From assembly GCF_030657435.1 (NCBI RefSeq), contig NZ_JAUTWS010000008.1, positions 160,619-224,618 on the forward strand: a stretch of 64,000 nucleotides of DNA, read 5' to 3'. The position numbers and the translations under genes are program-made. The notes under the pieces were generated by a model. It searched no databases and had not been told where the DNA came from. It was given only the letters and a program-made list of their open reading frames with translations. Origin of the DNA: Paracraurococcus lichenis (GTDB lineage: Bacteria; Pseudomonadota; Alphaproteobacteria; Acetobacterales; Acetobacteraceae). Of this stretch, positions 11,732-19,477 are shown in pieces (the stretch's first letter is position 1; each line of letters begins with the position of its first letter).

Positions 11732-12862
11732 TCAGGCAGGGAGGATGGCAGCGTGCGCCAGGTTGCTCAGCACGTCCATCCGCTGGTTGTGGAAGAGCTC
11801 CGTCTGCCTTGCGTTCGAGAAGAAGGCGAAGCTCACGCCGCTGGCCGGGTCCGCCCAGCAATAGGAGCTGCCGACGCCGCCATGGCCGAAGGTCCGCGGA
11901 TGCCCGATGCTGCCGAGGCCGCGCGCCACCGGATGCTCGCCGCGCGAATGCGGGCCGATGCCGCGGCACATGGGCAGGCCCATGTATTCGTCGATGCGGT
12001 CGCCGGTGAAGTTGCGGGTGACGAACTCGATCATGCGGGGCGAGAGGACGCGCACGCCGCCCAGCACGCCGCCCTGGGCCAGCATCTGGTAGAAGGCCGC
12101 CATGCCGCGCGCCGTGCCATAGCCGCCGCCGCCCGGGATGCCGGCGGCATGGTGCGCCGCGGTATTCTCCGCCGCGCGCGGCGGGAAGGCGCCGTCCACC
12201 GGCGGGTCGTGGATATCGGCGGCGCGGGCAAGCTGCGCCTCCGGCAGGCCGACGAAGACCTCATCCTGCAGGCCGAGCGGTTCCAGCACCCGGGCCTTGA
12301 TGAACGCCCGGAAATCCTGGCCGGTGATGGCCTCGATCAGCACCGCGGCCGTCCAGTGCGCCGCGGCCGGGTGGTACTGGACCTTGCTGCCCGGCGTCCA
12401 TTCCAGCGTGAAGTCCGACACCGTCTTCCGCAGCAGCGCATGGTCCGCCCAGCAGGCCTCCGGCACCTGCGCCGAGGGGAAGCCGCCCTGGTGCGTCAGC
12501 AATTGCAGCACGGTGATGCCGCCCTTGCCGTTGGCGGCGAATTCCGGGACGTGCTGCGCGATGGGATCGGAGAAGCGGAGCAGCCCGTCCTCCACCAGCA
12601 TCCAGACCGCGGCGGCGGTCACCACCTTGGTGTTGGAGTACATCAGGAAGAGCGTCCGGGCATCCGTCGCGACGTCCGGCGAGACACGCGCCCGGCCGAA
12701 GCTGCGGAACAGGGCCAGCTTGCCGTGCCGCGCGACGGCGACCTGCGCGCCGGGATGTTGCCCCTCGGCGATGTGCCGCTCGATGGTGGCGCAGAGCCGC
12801 TCCAGCGGCCGCGGGTCGAGGCCGAGGGACTCCGGATTGGATTCGGGCAGCGGGACGCTCAT
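11732..12862 (-). CDS. Beta-lactamase-fold serine hydrolase (class C / family VIII esterase type)
   Basis: A 376-residue protein with the penicillin-binding/beta-lactamase fold. The SxxK nucleophile motif is SNTK (about residue 75), the second motif is a Tyr in KVQYHPAAAHW, and a C-terminal HGGVGSSYCW stands in for the KTG element. Such proteins are usually esterases or DD-peptidase relatives rather than true beta-lactamases. No signal peptide is visible, which argues for a cytoplasmic esterase. The ATG at 12862 has GGAG nine bases upstream; the frame stays open upstream only through the repeat units there. The substrate is unknown. Confidence 0.82.
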   Translation of the reverse strand: MSVPLPESNPESLGLDPRPLERLCATIERHIAEGQHPGAQVAVARHGKLALFRSFGRARVSPDVATDARTLFLMYSNTKVVTAAAVWMLVEDGLLRFSDPIAQHVPEFAANGKGGITVLQLLTHQGGFPSAQVPEACWADHALLRKTVSDFTLEWTPGSKVQYHPAAAHWTAAVLIEAITGQDFRAFIKARVLEPLGLQDEVFVGLPEAQLARAADIHDPPVDGAFPPRAAENTAAHHAAGIPGGGGYGTARGMAAFYQMLAQGGVLGGVRVLSPRMIEFVTRNFTGDRIDEYMGLPMCRGIGPHSRGEHPVARGLGSIGHPRTFGHGGVGSSYCWADPASGVSFAFFSNARQTELFHNQRMDVLSNLAHAAILPA

Positions 12863-12877
12863 CGGGTCATTCTCCAT

Positions 12878-12997
12878 TTGGCCGGCCGATTCAGACCTTC
12901 GCGGCATGCGCCGCTGCGGGCATCGGACGGCGGTTGTTTGGCCGGCCGATTCAGACCTCCGCGGCATGCACCGCTGCGGTCATCGGACGGCGGTTGT
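12878..12997. repeat. Two tandem 60-bp units, dispersed repeat family A
   Basis: Units at 12878-12937 and 12938-12997 differ at only a handful of positions. Each contains GGCCGATTCAGACCT(C/T)CG, then 15 variable bases forming an imperfect hairpin, then CGG(T/G)CATCGGAC. The same flanks occur inverted at 52605-52730, and diverged copies lie at 22861-23051. The pair fills the gap between the LLM monooxygenase and the serine hydrolase. It resembles REP-type intergenic palindromes. Confidence 0.75.
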
Positions 12998-12998
12998 C

Positions 12999-14015
12999 TC
13001 AGGCCGCCGCGCGGTGTTCCTCGGCCAGCGCGGGCATGATCTCGCGCGCGAAGAGGCTCGCGGAGCGCAGCATCTCCTCGGGCGTCAGGTCGCCGAAGGC
13101 GAAGCGGCCGACCACGTAGTTCACGCCGGTTTCGCGCACCTGCCGCCGCAGCGCGTCGCGCACCTCGGCCGGGGTGCCGGCGAAGGCGAGGCCCGCCGCC
13201 TCCGCCTCGGCGAAGTCCTCGCTCATCCGGACATTGATCGGCTGCGCCCCGTGCCGGCGCCAGAGCCTGAGGAAGCTCTCGGCATGCACCCGCCAGGCGC
13301 GCTGCGCCGCGGCCCGCGCCTCCTCCCGCGTCCCGGCGATGACCATGGCGCGGGAGAGGCCGATGCAGGGCAGGGGCTCCGGCCGCGTCCATTCCGCGCG
13401 ATAGCGCGCGACGATCTCGGCGATGCGGCCGGTCGGGCCGTTGCAGACCGTGCCGGCGGCAGCCCTGGCGGCGCGCGCCGCATGCTCGACGGTCGCGGCA
13501 GGCATCCAGAGCGGCGGGTGCGGCTGCTGCTTCGGGCGGAGGACGATCGGGACCTTGCGGCACTGCCAGAAGCGGCCCTCGAAGGTGACCTCCTCCTCGG
13601 TCAGCGCCTTGAGCAGCAGCGCGAGGCCCTCGGCCAGCATGGCCGGGCTCTCCTCCGCCGCCACGCCGTGATAGCCGAGCTCATAGGGGGAGACGCCGCG
13701 GCCGATACCGAGCTCGAACCGCCCGCCGCTCATCTGGTCGAGCAGGCAGACCTCCTCGGCGATCTGCAGCGGGTGGCGCAGCGGCAGGATATAGACCAGC
13801 GGCCCGAAGCGGATGCGCTTGGTACGCTGCGCGAGGGCGCCGAGCCAGGCGCCGGTCGCCGGCGTCGCGGAGAGCGGCGTCGCGTGGTGCTCGCTGACGT
13901 GGTAGCGGTCGAAACCGGCCTGGTCGTAGAACTCCGCCAGCCGCAGCCGCGCCTCGTAATGCGCCGTCAGGTCCAGCGCGCCGCGGTCGTTCTGGTCGAA
14001 GATGCCGAACTGCAT
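12999..14015 (-). CDS. LLM-class flavin-dependent oxidoreductase
   Basis: A 338-residue luciferase-like monooxygenase predicted to use FMNH2 and O2. It has the TIM-barrel landmarks of the family: an N-terminal FGIFDQND strand, SEHH (about residues 41-44), GPLVYILPLRHPLQIAEE, and DQMSGGRFELGIGRG. These proteins oxidise diverse substrates (long-chain alkanes, nitrilotriacetate, alkanesulfonates). No flavin reductase is adjacent and no substrate can be assigned. The ATG sits in front of MQFGIFDQND, the usual N-terminus. It may be cotranscribed with the serine hydrolase across the repeat pair. Confidence 0.85.
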   Translation of the reverse strand: MQFGIFDQNDRGALDLTAHYEARLRLAEFYDQAGFDRYHVSEHHATPLSATPATGAWLGALAQRTKRIRFGPLVYILPLRHPLQIAEEVCLLDQMSGGRFELGIGRGVSPYELGYHGVAAEESPAMLAEGLALLLKALTEEEVTFEGRFWQCRKVPIVLRPKQQPHPPLWMPAATVEHAARAARAAAGTVCNGPTGRIAEIVARYRAEWTRPEPLPCIGLSRAMVIAGTREEARAAAQRAWRVHAESFLRLWRRHGAQPINVRMSEDFAEAEAAGLAFAGTPAEVRDALRRQVRETGVNYVVGRFAFGDLTPEEMLRSASLFAREIMPALAEEHRAAA

Positions 14016-14067
14016 GCCGGTCTCCCCCTGTTCTTGCAGGGGAGCCTAGCAGGCAGGCCGGGCAAAG

Positions 14068-15048
14068 CTAGTCCGGCTGGATCCGTGCCTGGCGGACGAC
14101 TGTCGCCCAGCGCTCGGCATCGGCCTGGATCAGCCGGCCCAGCGCCTCGGGCGGCGCCTCCACCGGCTCGAGGCCGAGGGCGGCGATGCGCTCCAGCACC
14201 TCCGGCTTCCGCAGCACCTGCATCAGCGCGGCATTGACCCGCGCCAGGATCGCCGGATCGGTCCCGGCCGGCGCGACGATGCCGTGCCAGCCCACCGCCT
14301 CGCCGCCCGGCATGCCGGCCTCGGCGAGGGTCGGGACCTCCGGCAGGGCCTGGGTGCGCTGCGCCGAGGAGACGAAGATGCCGCGCAGCCGGCCGACGCG
14401 CACATGGTCGGCCACCGCGCCGATATTGATCATCACGCCCTGCAGGCTGCCCCCCAGCAGGTCGTTCACCGCCAGCGCCCCGCCCTTGTAGGGGACATGG
14501 GTCCAGCGGATCTCGGCCGCGGCCTGCAACTGCTCGCCCAGCAGATGCGCGAGGCTGCCATTGCCCGGCGTGCCGACCGCGACCGTGCCGCGGCGCGCCA
14601 GGGCGACGAAGTCCTCGAGCGTCCGGGCCGGGCTGTCCGCCCGCACCACCAGGATCTGCGGCACGCGGACGCCCTGCGCCACCGGCGCGAAGCCGGTGAC
14701 GTCGAAGCCGAGCTTCGGGAAGAGCGTCCGGTTGATGGACAGGCTGTCCGAGCCCGCGAGCAGCGTGTAGCCGTCCGGCTTCTGTCGCGAGACGTGCTCG
14801 TAGCCGATATTGCTGCCGGCGCCCGGCATGTTCTCGACCAGCACGTTCTGGCCGAGCGCATCCGTCAGGTGCCGGGCGAAGAGGCGCGCGACGATGTCCT
14901 GGCTGCCGCCCGGCGCGACCGGGACGACATAGCGGATGGAGCGCTCGCGCGGCCAGGCCTCGCCCCCATGGGCGTTTCCTTGGGCGAGCGCGGGGCGGGC
15001 CAGCGCGGTGGCGCCGGCCAGCGCCAGCAGGGAACGGCGGGCGAGCAT
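14068..15048 (-). CDS. Bug-family (TctC-type) periplasmic solute-binding protein
   Basis: A 326-residue binding protein of the tripartite tricarboxylate transporter type. It has an N-terminal signal (MLARRSLLALAGATALARPALAQG, shown here in two parts: MLARRSLLALAG and ATALARPALAQG) with cleavage after ALA. The family motifs VVPVAPGGSQDIVAR, ENMPGAGSNIG and THVPYKGG are clear. Bug proteins are often orphans and bind carboxylates or amides. No TctA/TctB membrane partners are in the window. The start lies one base after the DUF934 gene stop, so it is cotranscribed with the sulfite reductase operon, an unusual link. Confidence 0.88.
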   Translation of the reverse strand: MLARRSLLALAGATALARPALAQGNAHGGEAWPRERSIRYVVPVAPGGSQDIVARLFARHLTDALGQNVLVENMPGAGSNIGYEHVSRQKPDGYTLLAGSDSLSINRTLFPKLGFDVTGFAPVAQGVRVPQILVVRADSPARTLEDFVALARRGTVAVGTPGNGSLAHLLGEQLQAAAEIRWTHVPYKGGALAVNDLLGGSLQGVMINIGAVADHVRVGRLRGIFVSSAQRTQALPEVPTLAEAGMPGGEAVGWHGIVAPAGTDPAILARVNAALMQVLRKPEVLERIAALGLEPVEAPPEALGRLIQADAERWATVVRQARIQPD

Positions 15049-15049
15049 C

Positions 15050-15553
15050 TCAGGCGGCCTTCAGGCGACGGCGCCGCAGGCCGAGCGGCAAGCCCTCGTC
15101 CTGCGCCGGCTGGTAGGCGATGTCGACCACCGCGCCGAAGCGCCGCCAAGCCTCGAGATCGGCGCCCTCGGGCAATGCCACCGTCGTCACGCCGCAGCGG
15201 CGCAGCATGCGGGCATGGTCGGGCAGCAGGTGGCCGGCGGCGCGGATCTCGCCGGTGAAGCCGAAATGCTCCCGCAGCGCCCGCGCCTGGGTGAAGGCGC
15301 GGCCATCCTTCGACTTCGGCAGCGCCACCTGCACCAGGGAGAGGCGCGGCAGCAGGTCGGCGATCTCCTCAGGCTGCGTGGCGGGATCGAGCAGCAGGCC
15401 GAGCGGCGCATTGCGGCCGGCGTGCGCCTCCGCCTCCTGCCGCAGCCGGGCCGGGCTCAGGATCGCCGGCGCCTCCGGCAGGGGCGCGTCGTCGGCGACG
15501 AGCACCCAGTCATCGGCCAGCACACGGTCATGGGCGATCTCAAGCAGCGGCAT
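15050..15553 (-). CDS. DUF934 protein of the sulfite-reduction operon
   Basis: A 167-residue protein of the DUF934 family, whose members almost always neighbour assimilatory sulfite reductase genes in Proteobacteria; a role as electron carrier partner or assembly factor has been suggested but not settled. Conserved features include LLPRLSLVQVALPKSKDGRA and GEIRAAGHLLPDHARML near the middle, and a C-terminal AVVDIAYQPAQDEG. The ATG at 15553 overlaps the cysI 3' end by 14 bases, indicating tight coupling. It is followed at once by the Bug-type binding protein. Confidence 0.85.
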   Translation of the reverse strand: MPLLEIAHDRVLADDWVLVADDAPLPEAPAILSPARLRQEAEAHAGRNAPLGLLLDPATQPEEIADLLPRLSLVQVALPKSKDGRAFTQARALREHFGFTGEIRAAGHLLPDHARMLRRCGVTTVALPEGADLEAWRRFGAVVDIAYQPAQDEGLPLGLRRRRLKAA

Positions 15554-17252
15554 AGAGCGCCTCCTTGAACGGCGCGAGGCCGATGCGGCGATAGGTGTCG
15601 ACGAAGCGCTCGCCCTGGCTGCGATGCGCGAGATAGGTGCGGAGGATGGTCTCCACCGCATCCGTCACCTTGTCGTAGGGGAAGCCGGGCCCGACCAGCT
15701 CGCCGAGCGCGGCGTCGTTGGTGGCGCTGCCGCCGAGGGTGATCTGGTAGCTCTCCGCGCCGCGCTTATCGACGCCGAGGATGCCGATATGCCCGACATG
15801 GTGATGGCCGCAAGCATTGATGCAGCCGGAGATGTTGATGAAGCACTCGCCGATGTCGTGTTGCCGGTCGAGATCGGCGAAGCGCTCCGAGATCATCTGC
15901 GCGACGGGGATGCTGCGCGCCGTGGCGAGCGAGCAGAAATCCATCCCCGGGCAGGCGATGATGTCGCTGATCAGCCCGATATTCGGCGTGGCCAGCCCGA
16001 CGTCCCGCAGCCCCTGCCAGACCGCGAGGAGGTCCTCCTGCCGCACATGCGGAAGCACCAGGTTCTGCACATGGCTGACCCGGATCTCGCCGAAGGCATG
16101 CGCCTCGGCGAGGGCCGCGACCGCCTCCATCTGCTCGGCGCTGCAATCGCCCGGGATGCCGCCGATCGGCTTGAGGGAGATGGTGACCGAGGCATAGCCC
16201 GGCGCCTTGTGGGCGCGCACGCTCTGCTTCGCCCAGGCGGCGAAGTCGGGGTTCCCCGCCAGCGCCTGCGCATAGGCAGGCGGGTTGTCGGCCAGCGGCG
16301 CGAAGGGCGGCGGGGCGAAATGCGCCGCGATCTGCTCGACGATCTCCGGATCCAGCCGGTACTTCCGCTTGGGCAGGCGGGCGAATTCGCGCTCCACCCG
16401 CTCGCGGTAGTCCTCGCCCAGGTCGCGCACCAGGATCTTGATGCGGGCCTTGTGGATGTTCTCCCGCTGGCCCAGCGCGTTGTAGACGCGAATCACCGCC
16501 TCGAGATAGGCGAGGAGCTCCTCCTCCGGCACCCAGTCGCGCAGCTTCGTCGCCAGGATCGGGGTGCGGCCGAGGCCGCCGCCGACCCAGACCTCGAAGC
16601 CGATCGCGCCCTCCGCGTTGCGCTTCGCCTGCAGGCCGACATCGTGGATCTGGATCGCCGCGCGGTCATGCGACGCGCCGGTGATGGCGACCTTGAACTT
16701 GCGCGGCAGCCAGGTGAACTCGGGATGCAGCGTCGACCACTGCCGGATGATCTCGGCATAGATGCGCGGGTCCACCACCTCGTCCGGCGCGGCGCCGGCA
16801 TATTCGTCGATGGTGGTGTTGCGGATGCAGTTGCCGCTGGTCTGGATGGAGTGCATGTCGACATCCGCGAGCGCGCGCATGATGTCGGGCACGTCCTTCA
16901 ACGCGATCCAGTTGAACTGGATGTTCGTGCGGGTGGTGAAATGGCCATAGCCGCGGTCCCAGCGGCGGGCGATCATCGCGAGTTGCCGGAGCTGCGTCGC
17001 GTTCAGCACGCCATAGGGGATGCAGATGCGGTGCATATAGGCGTGCAACTGCAGGTAGAGGCCGTTCATCAGCCGCAGCGGCTTGAACTCGTCCTCCGTC
17101 AGCTCGCCGCGCAGCCGGCGCTCGACCTGGCCGCTGAACTCGGCGATGCGCTCCTGCAGGAATTCGCGGTCCACCTCGTCATAGCGGTAGGTGCGCGCAT
17201 CCGGCGGATAGACCGGGGCGGGCAGGGCGATGGGTTCGACAAGGGCGTTCAT
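15540..17252 (-). CDS. cysI: Siroheme-dependent nitrite/sulfite reductase (assimilatory sulfite reductase hemoprotein)
   Basis: A 570-residue cytoplasmic enzyme reducing sulfite to sulfide in cysteine synthesis. It shows the duplicated ferredoxin-like half domains and [4Fe-4S]/siroheme core of the family: Cys434 and Cys440 in CPGMDFC, Cys477 and Cys481 in SGCINACGHH. The basic patch HFTTRTNIQFNW (about 105) binds the siroheme carboxylates. Its neighbours DUF2849 and DUF934 are typical of sulfite rather than nitrite reduction, and a separate NirB lies at 32 kb. cysH, often between cysI and DUF934, is absent. Siroheme would be supplied by the synthase at 38.4 kb. Confidence 0.9.
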   Translation of the reverse strand: MNALVEPIALPAPVYPPDARTYRYDEVDREFLQERIAEFSGQVERRLRGELTEDEFKPLRLMNGLYLQLHAYMHRICIPYGVLNATQLRQLAMIARRWDRGYGHFTTRTNIQFNWIALKDVPDIMRALADVDMHSIQTSGNCIRNTTIDEYAGAAPDEVVDPRIYAEIIRQWSTLHPEFTWLPRKFKVAITGASHDRAAIQIHDVGLQAKRNAEGAIGFEVWVGGGLGRTPILATKLRDWVPEEELLAYLEAVIRVYNALGQRENIHKARIKILVRDLGEDYRERVEREFARLPKRKYRLDPEIVEQIAAHFAPPPFAPLADNPPAYAQALAGNPDFAAWAKQSVRAHKAPGYASVTISLKPIGGIPGDCSAEQMEAVAALAEAHAFGEIRVSHVQNLVLPHVRQEDLLAVWQGLRDVGLATPNIGLISDIIACPGMDFCSLATARSIPVAQMISERFADLDRQHDIGECFINISGCINACGHHHVGHIGILGVDKRGAESYQITLGGSATNDAALGELVGPGFPYDKVTDAVETILRTYLAHRSQGERFVDTYRRIGLAPFKEALYAAA

Positions 17253-17267
17253 GCGGCGGTCTCCCGG

Positions 17268-17594
17268 TCAGGAGGCGAGCAGGTATTCGGCGGGTTCGGC
17301 GTTCACGCTCGGCCCCTCGGCGCGCAGCCGCTCGCGGAACTTGATCGGCACCGCGACGCCGTCGTGGATCGCGACCTCGGCACCGTAGACGCCGACGACC
17401 ACCTGGTCCCGCTCCCCCTGCTGGGCCTGGGCGAGGCCGGCGGCGGCTTCGGCCGGCGGGAAGACCCGGGCTTCGGCGACCGTCTCGGCCCAACCGCCAT
17501 CCGCGGCCAGCCAGACGACGCGGCCGTCCAGCAGGCGATTGGCCGTGAAGACCATGGGCGCGGTGGCGGGCTTCGCCTTCGCCGGGGAGCTCAT
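17268..17594 (-). CDS. DUF2849 protein, first gene of the sulfite reductase operon
   Basis: A 108-residue DUF2849 protein. Members are small alphaproteobacterial proteins placed directly before cysI. The core reads VFTANRLLDGRVVWLAADGGW followed by a second half with VYGAEVAIHDGVAVPIKFRE; no cofactor motif is visible. The start at 17594 gives a short Lys/Ala-rich lead and a normal length. It is 15 bp upstream of cysI, and the operon promoter lies just upstream. Function is unknown; regulation or delivery of electrons to CysI is only a guess. Confidence 0.82.
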   Translation of the reverse strand: MSSPAKAKPATAPMVFTANRLLDGRVVWLAADGGWAETVAEARVFPPAEAAAGLAQAQQGERDQVVVGVYGAEVAIHDGVAVPIKFRERLRAEGPSVNAEPAEYLLAS

Positions 17595-17649
17595 CGTCGG
17601 GGATTTCCTTGCGGGCGGACGGTGGACGGGCAGCCGCCGTCGTGTTGCT

Positions 17650-17682
17650 ATTGTATTTAACGGCGCGATACAGGGCAATCAA
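17650..17682 (-). promoter_or_regulatory. Candidate sigma-70 promoter of the DUF2849-cysI operon
   Basis: On the minus strand TTGATT and TAAATA are spaced by 17 bp, and the overlapping pair TTGCCC and TACAAT is also spaced by 17 bp. They stand out as an AT-rich island about 60 bp upstream of the DUF2849 start in a very GC-rich region. Confidence 0.55.
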
Positions 17683-17921
17683 GGCTATCCACGCGCCAGA
17701 TGCGGTGCGGGTTTCGCATGGCTGGCGGCGAATCCGCGCACGACGGAGCGCGGACGGCAGCCGGGCGGCGCCGGTGGAACGTCTTGCATTTCACGCAAGG
17801 GTTCCGCTAAAATCCGATACGGGCTGGGCGCGGCTCCCGCATGGCGAACCGCCGTGAGTGCAAATTCGGGCGAACACCGGATTTGCCGGCCCCGCCATAT
17901 CCCGCGCTGCGCGGCGGGATA
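17683..17921. other. Intergenic region between the cysI operon and carD
   Basis: Together with the flanking promoters this forms a 543-bp gene-free gap (17595-18137) between two divergent genes. Besides the mapped promoter boxes, TTGCAT and TAAAAT spaced by 18 bp at 17784-17813 could be a further plus-strand promoter. No tRNA or convincing ORF was seen. Confidence 0.5.
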
Positions 17922-17950
17922 ATGACACTCGGCCGAATGAATGCTATGGT
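17922..17950 (+). promoter_or_regulatory. Candidate extended -10 promoter of carD
   Basis: ATGACA (17922-17927) and TATGGT (17945-17950) are separated by exactly 17 bp, and the -10 is preceded by TGC, giving an extended -10 element. It lies about 190 bp upstream of the carD ATG, so a leader of roughly 180 nt is predicted. Confidence 0.5.
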
Positions 17951-18137
17951 TTCAGCACTGTGGCGAAGCCGGCCTGCCTTCGTGTTCGGCCCGGCGCAAC
18001 CATTTGCGGAACTTCGGCATGCACAGCGAACCCGGCCGGCCCTGTTTCGATGGGATGTCTGGCCGAATGCGGGCAGGATGCCTCGGGATCCGATGCCGGC
18101 ATCGCTGGGGCCTGCTGCAGGAGAAGAGTCGTCCGGA

Positions 18138-19400
18138 ATGAAGGCAACCGCCAAGGCGAAGGGTTCGGGCACGCGCTCCACCACGGCGAAACCAGCCGGG
18201 AAGGACGCGCGCGCGGCCGCCAAGCCGAAGCAGGTGGCGGAGGTCCGCCGGACCGCGCCCGCCAAGCCGGCGAAGACGCCGGCTGCCAAGACCACCGCGG
18301 CGAAGCCGGCGGCCAAGGCTGCGCCGCTGAAGGCGAAGGCCGCCCCGCCCCTTCCCAAGGCGCCTGCGGTGAAGGCGCAGCCCGCACCCGTGCCGGCCAA
18401 GGCGCCGCCCGCCTCCAAGGCAGCGCCTGCGCCGGTGTCCAAGTCGCCGATGTCCAAGGCGCCGCTGGCCGCGAAAGCCGCCCCCATTCCGGCAGCGAAG
18501 GCCCTCGCCGCGAAGGTCGCCCCCGCGCCGGCCGCCACCGGCACCACGGCGAAGGCCGCCGTCCCGCCGCGCCCGCCTGCCGCGGCGCCGGGCACCCCGC
18601 CCGCGCCCAAGGTGGTTCCACCCCGGCCGGCCGCCGCCGGCCGCGTCGCCGAGGCCGGGCGTGCCGCCTCGCCGCCCGACACCGCGCCGCCCCGGGCCGC
18701 CGTTCCGCCTGTCGTCACGCCCTCTGCCGCCGCGCCCTCTGCCGCCACGCCGGCACCAGCGCCCGCCCCCATTGCCCCGCCCAGGCCCGCAGGCCTGGCG
18801 GAGCAGCAGGCGGCCGCGCCGATCCCCGCCTCCGCGCCGCCCGTCAGCCTTCCCGGCGAGACGGCGCGACGCGAAGGTCCTCCATCACCCCCTCCGAGAC
18901 AGCCTGCAAAGCCAGTGGAATTCAAGGCCGGCGACCATGTCGTCTACCCGACCCATGGGGTCGGGACCGTCCAGGGCATCGAGACGATGTCCGCCGCGGG
19001 TATCTCCCTCCAGGTGATCGTCGTGACCTTCGACGAGAACCGGATGACCTTGCGCGTCCCCGTCAACAAGGCTGCCTCCTCCGGCCTCCGCAAGCTCGCC
19101 TCCGACGAGGCGATGAAGGAGGCGTTGGACACGCTGAAGGGCAAGGCGCGCATCAAACGCACCATGTGGTCCCGCCGCGCGCAGGAATACGAGGCGAAGA
19201 TCAACTCCGGCGATCCGATCCAGATCGCCGAGGTGGTCCGTGACCTGCACCGCAATGCCGGCCAGCCGGACCAGAGCTTCTCCGAGCGGCAGATCTACGA
19301 GCAGGCGATGGATCGCCTCGCCGCGGAACTCGCCGCCATCGACCGCACCGACAAGACCGCGGCGACCGAGAAGCTGCTGCAGCACCTGAAGGCGGCCTGA
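18138..19400 (+). CDS. carD: CarD-type RNA polymerase-binding regulator with long histone-like tail
   Basis: A 420-residue protein in two parts. Residues 1-259 are low complexity, made of Ala, Lys and Pro with AKPAAKAAP-like repeats that shade into a Pro/Ala-rich stretch; this resembles bacterial histone H1-like tails. Residues 260-420 are a full CarD_CdnL domain: the Tudor-like RNAP-interacting part (GDHVVYPTHGVGTVQGIE) and the helical DNA-contacting part with RTMWSRRAQEYEAKI. CarD stabilises open promoter complexes; alphaproteobacterial CarD is usually under 200 residues. The ATG at 18138 was chosen for its Lys-rich N-terminus; the frame is open further upstream. A separate DNA-binding role for the tail is inferred. 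Confidence 0.85.
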   Translation: MKATAKAKGSGTRSTTAKPAGKDARAAAKPKQVAEVRRTAPAKPAKTPAAKTTAAKPAAKAAPLKAKAAPPLPKAPAVKAQPAPVPAKAPPASKAAPAPVSKSPMSKAPLAAKAAPIPAAKALAAKVAPAPAATGTTAKAAVPPRPPAAAPGTPPAPKVVPPRPAAAGRVAEAGRAASPPDTAPPRAAVPPVVTPSAAAPSAATPAPAPAPIAPPRPAGLAEQQAAAPIPASAPPVSLPGETARREGPPSPPPRQPAKPVEFKAGDHVVYPTHGVGTVQGIETMSAAGISLQVIVVTFDENRMTLRVPVNKAASSGLRKLASDEAMKEALDTLKGKARIKRTMWSRRAQEYEAKINSGDPIQIAEVVRDLHRNAGQPDQSFSERQIYEQAMDRLAAELAAIDRTDKTAATEKLLQHLKAA

Positions 19401-19415
19401 CCGCGCGTCGCGGGC

Positions 19416-19437
19416 GGGCCCCCAATGACGGGGGCCC
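19416..19437 (+). terminator. Hairpin downstream of carD
   Basis: GGGCCCCC and GGGGGCCC form a perfect 8-bp stem with a 6-nt loop, 15 bp after the carD stop. There is no T-tract; the terminator role is inferred from position. Confidence 0.45.
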
Positions 19438-19477
19438 GGACCGGGGATAGGCTTCTTGCGAACGGAGGACCGTCCGC

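Noticed and set aside
11732..12862. True class C beta-lactamase (antibiotic resistance)
   Set aside because: There is no signal peptide, the YxN and KTG motifs are not canonical, and no AmpR-type regulator is adjacent. An esterase-like hydrolase is more likely.
12878..12997. CRISPR-like array
   Set aside because: Only two directly abutting units without unique spacers, and the same units occur elsewhere; this is a tandem palindromic repeat.
15540..17252. Ferredoxin-nitrite reductase (NirA) as identity for the siroheme protein
   Set aside because: NirA and CysI share the fold, but DUF2849 and DUF934 neighbours and a complete NirBD system at 32 kb favour sulfite reductase.
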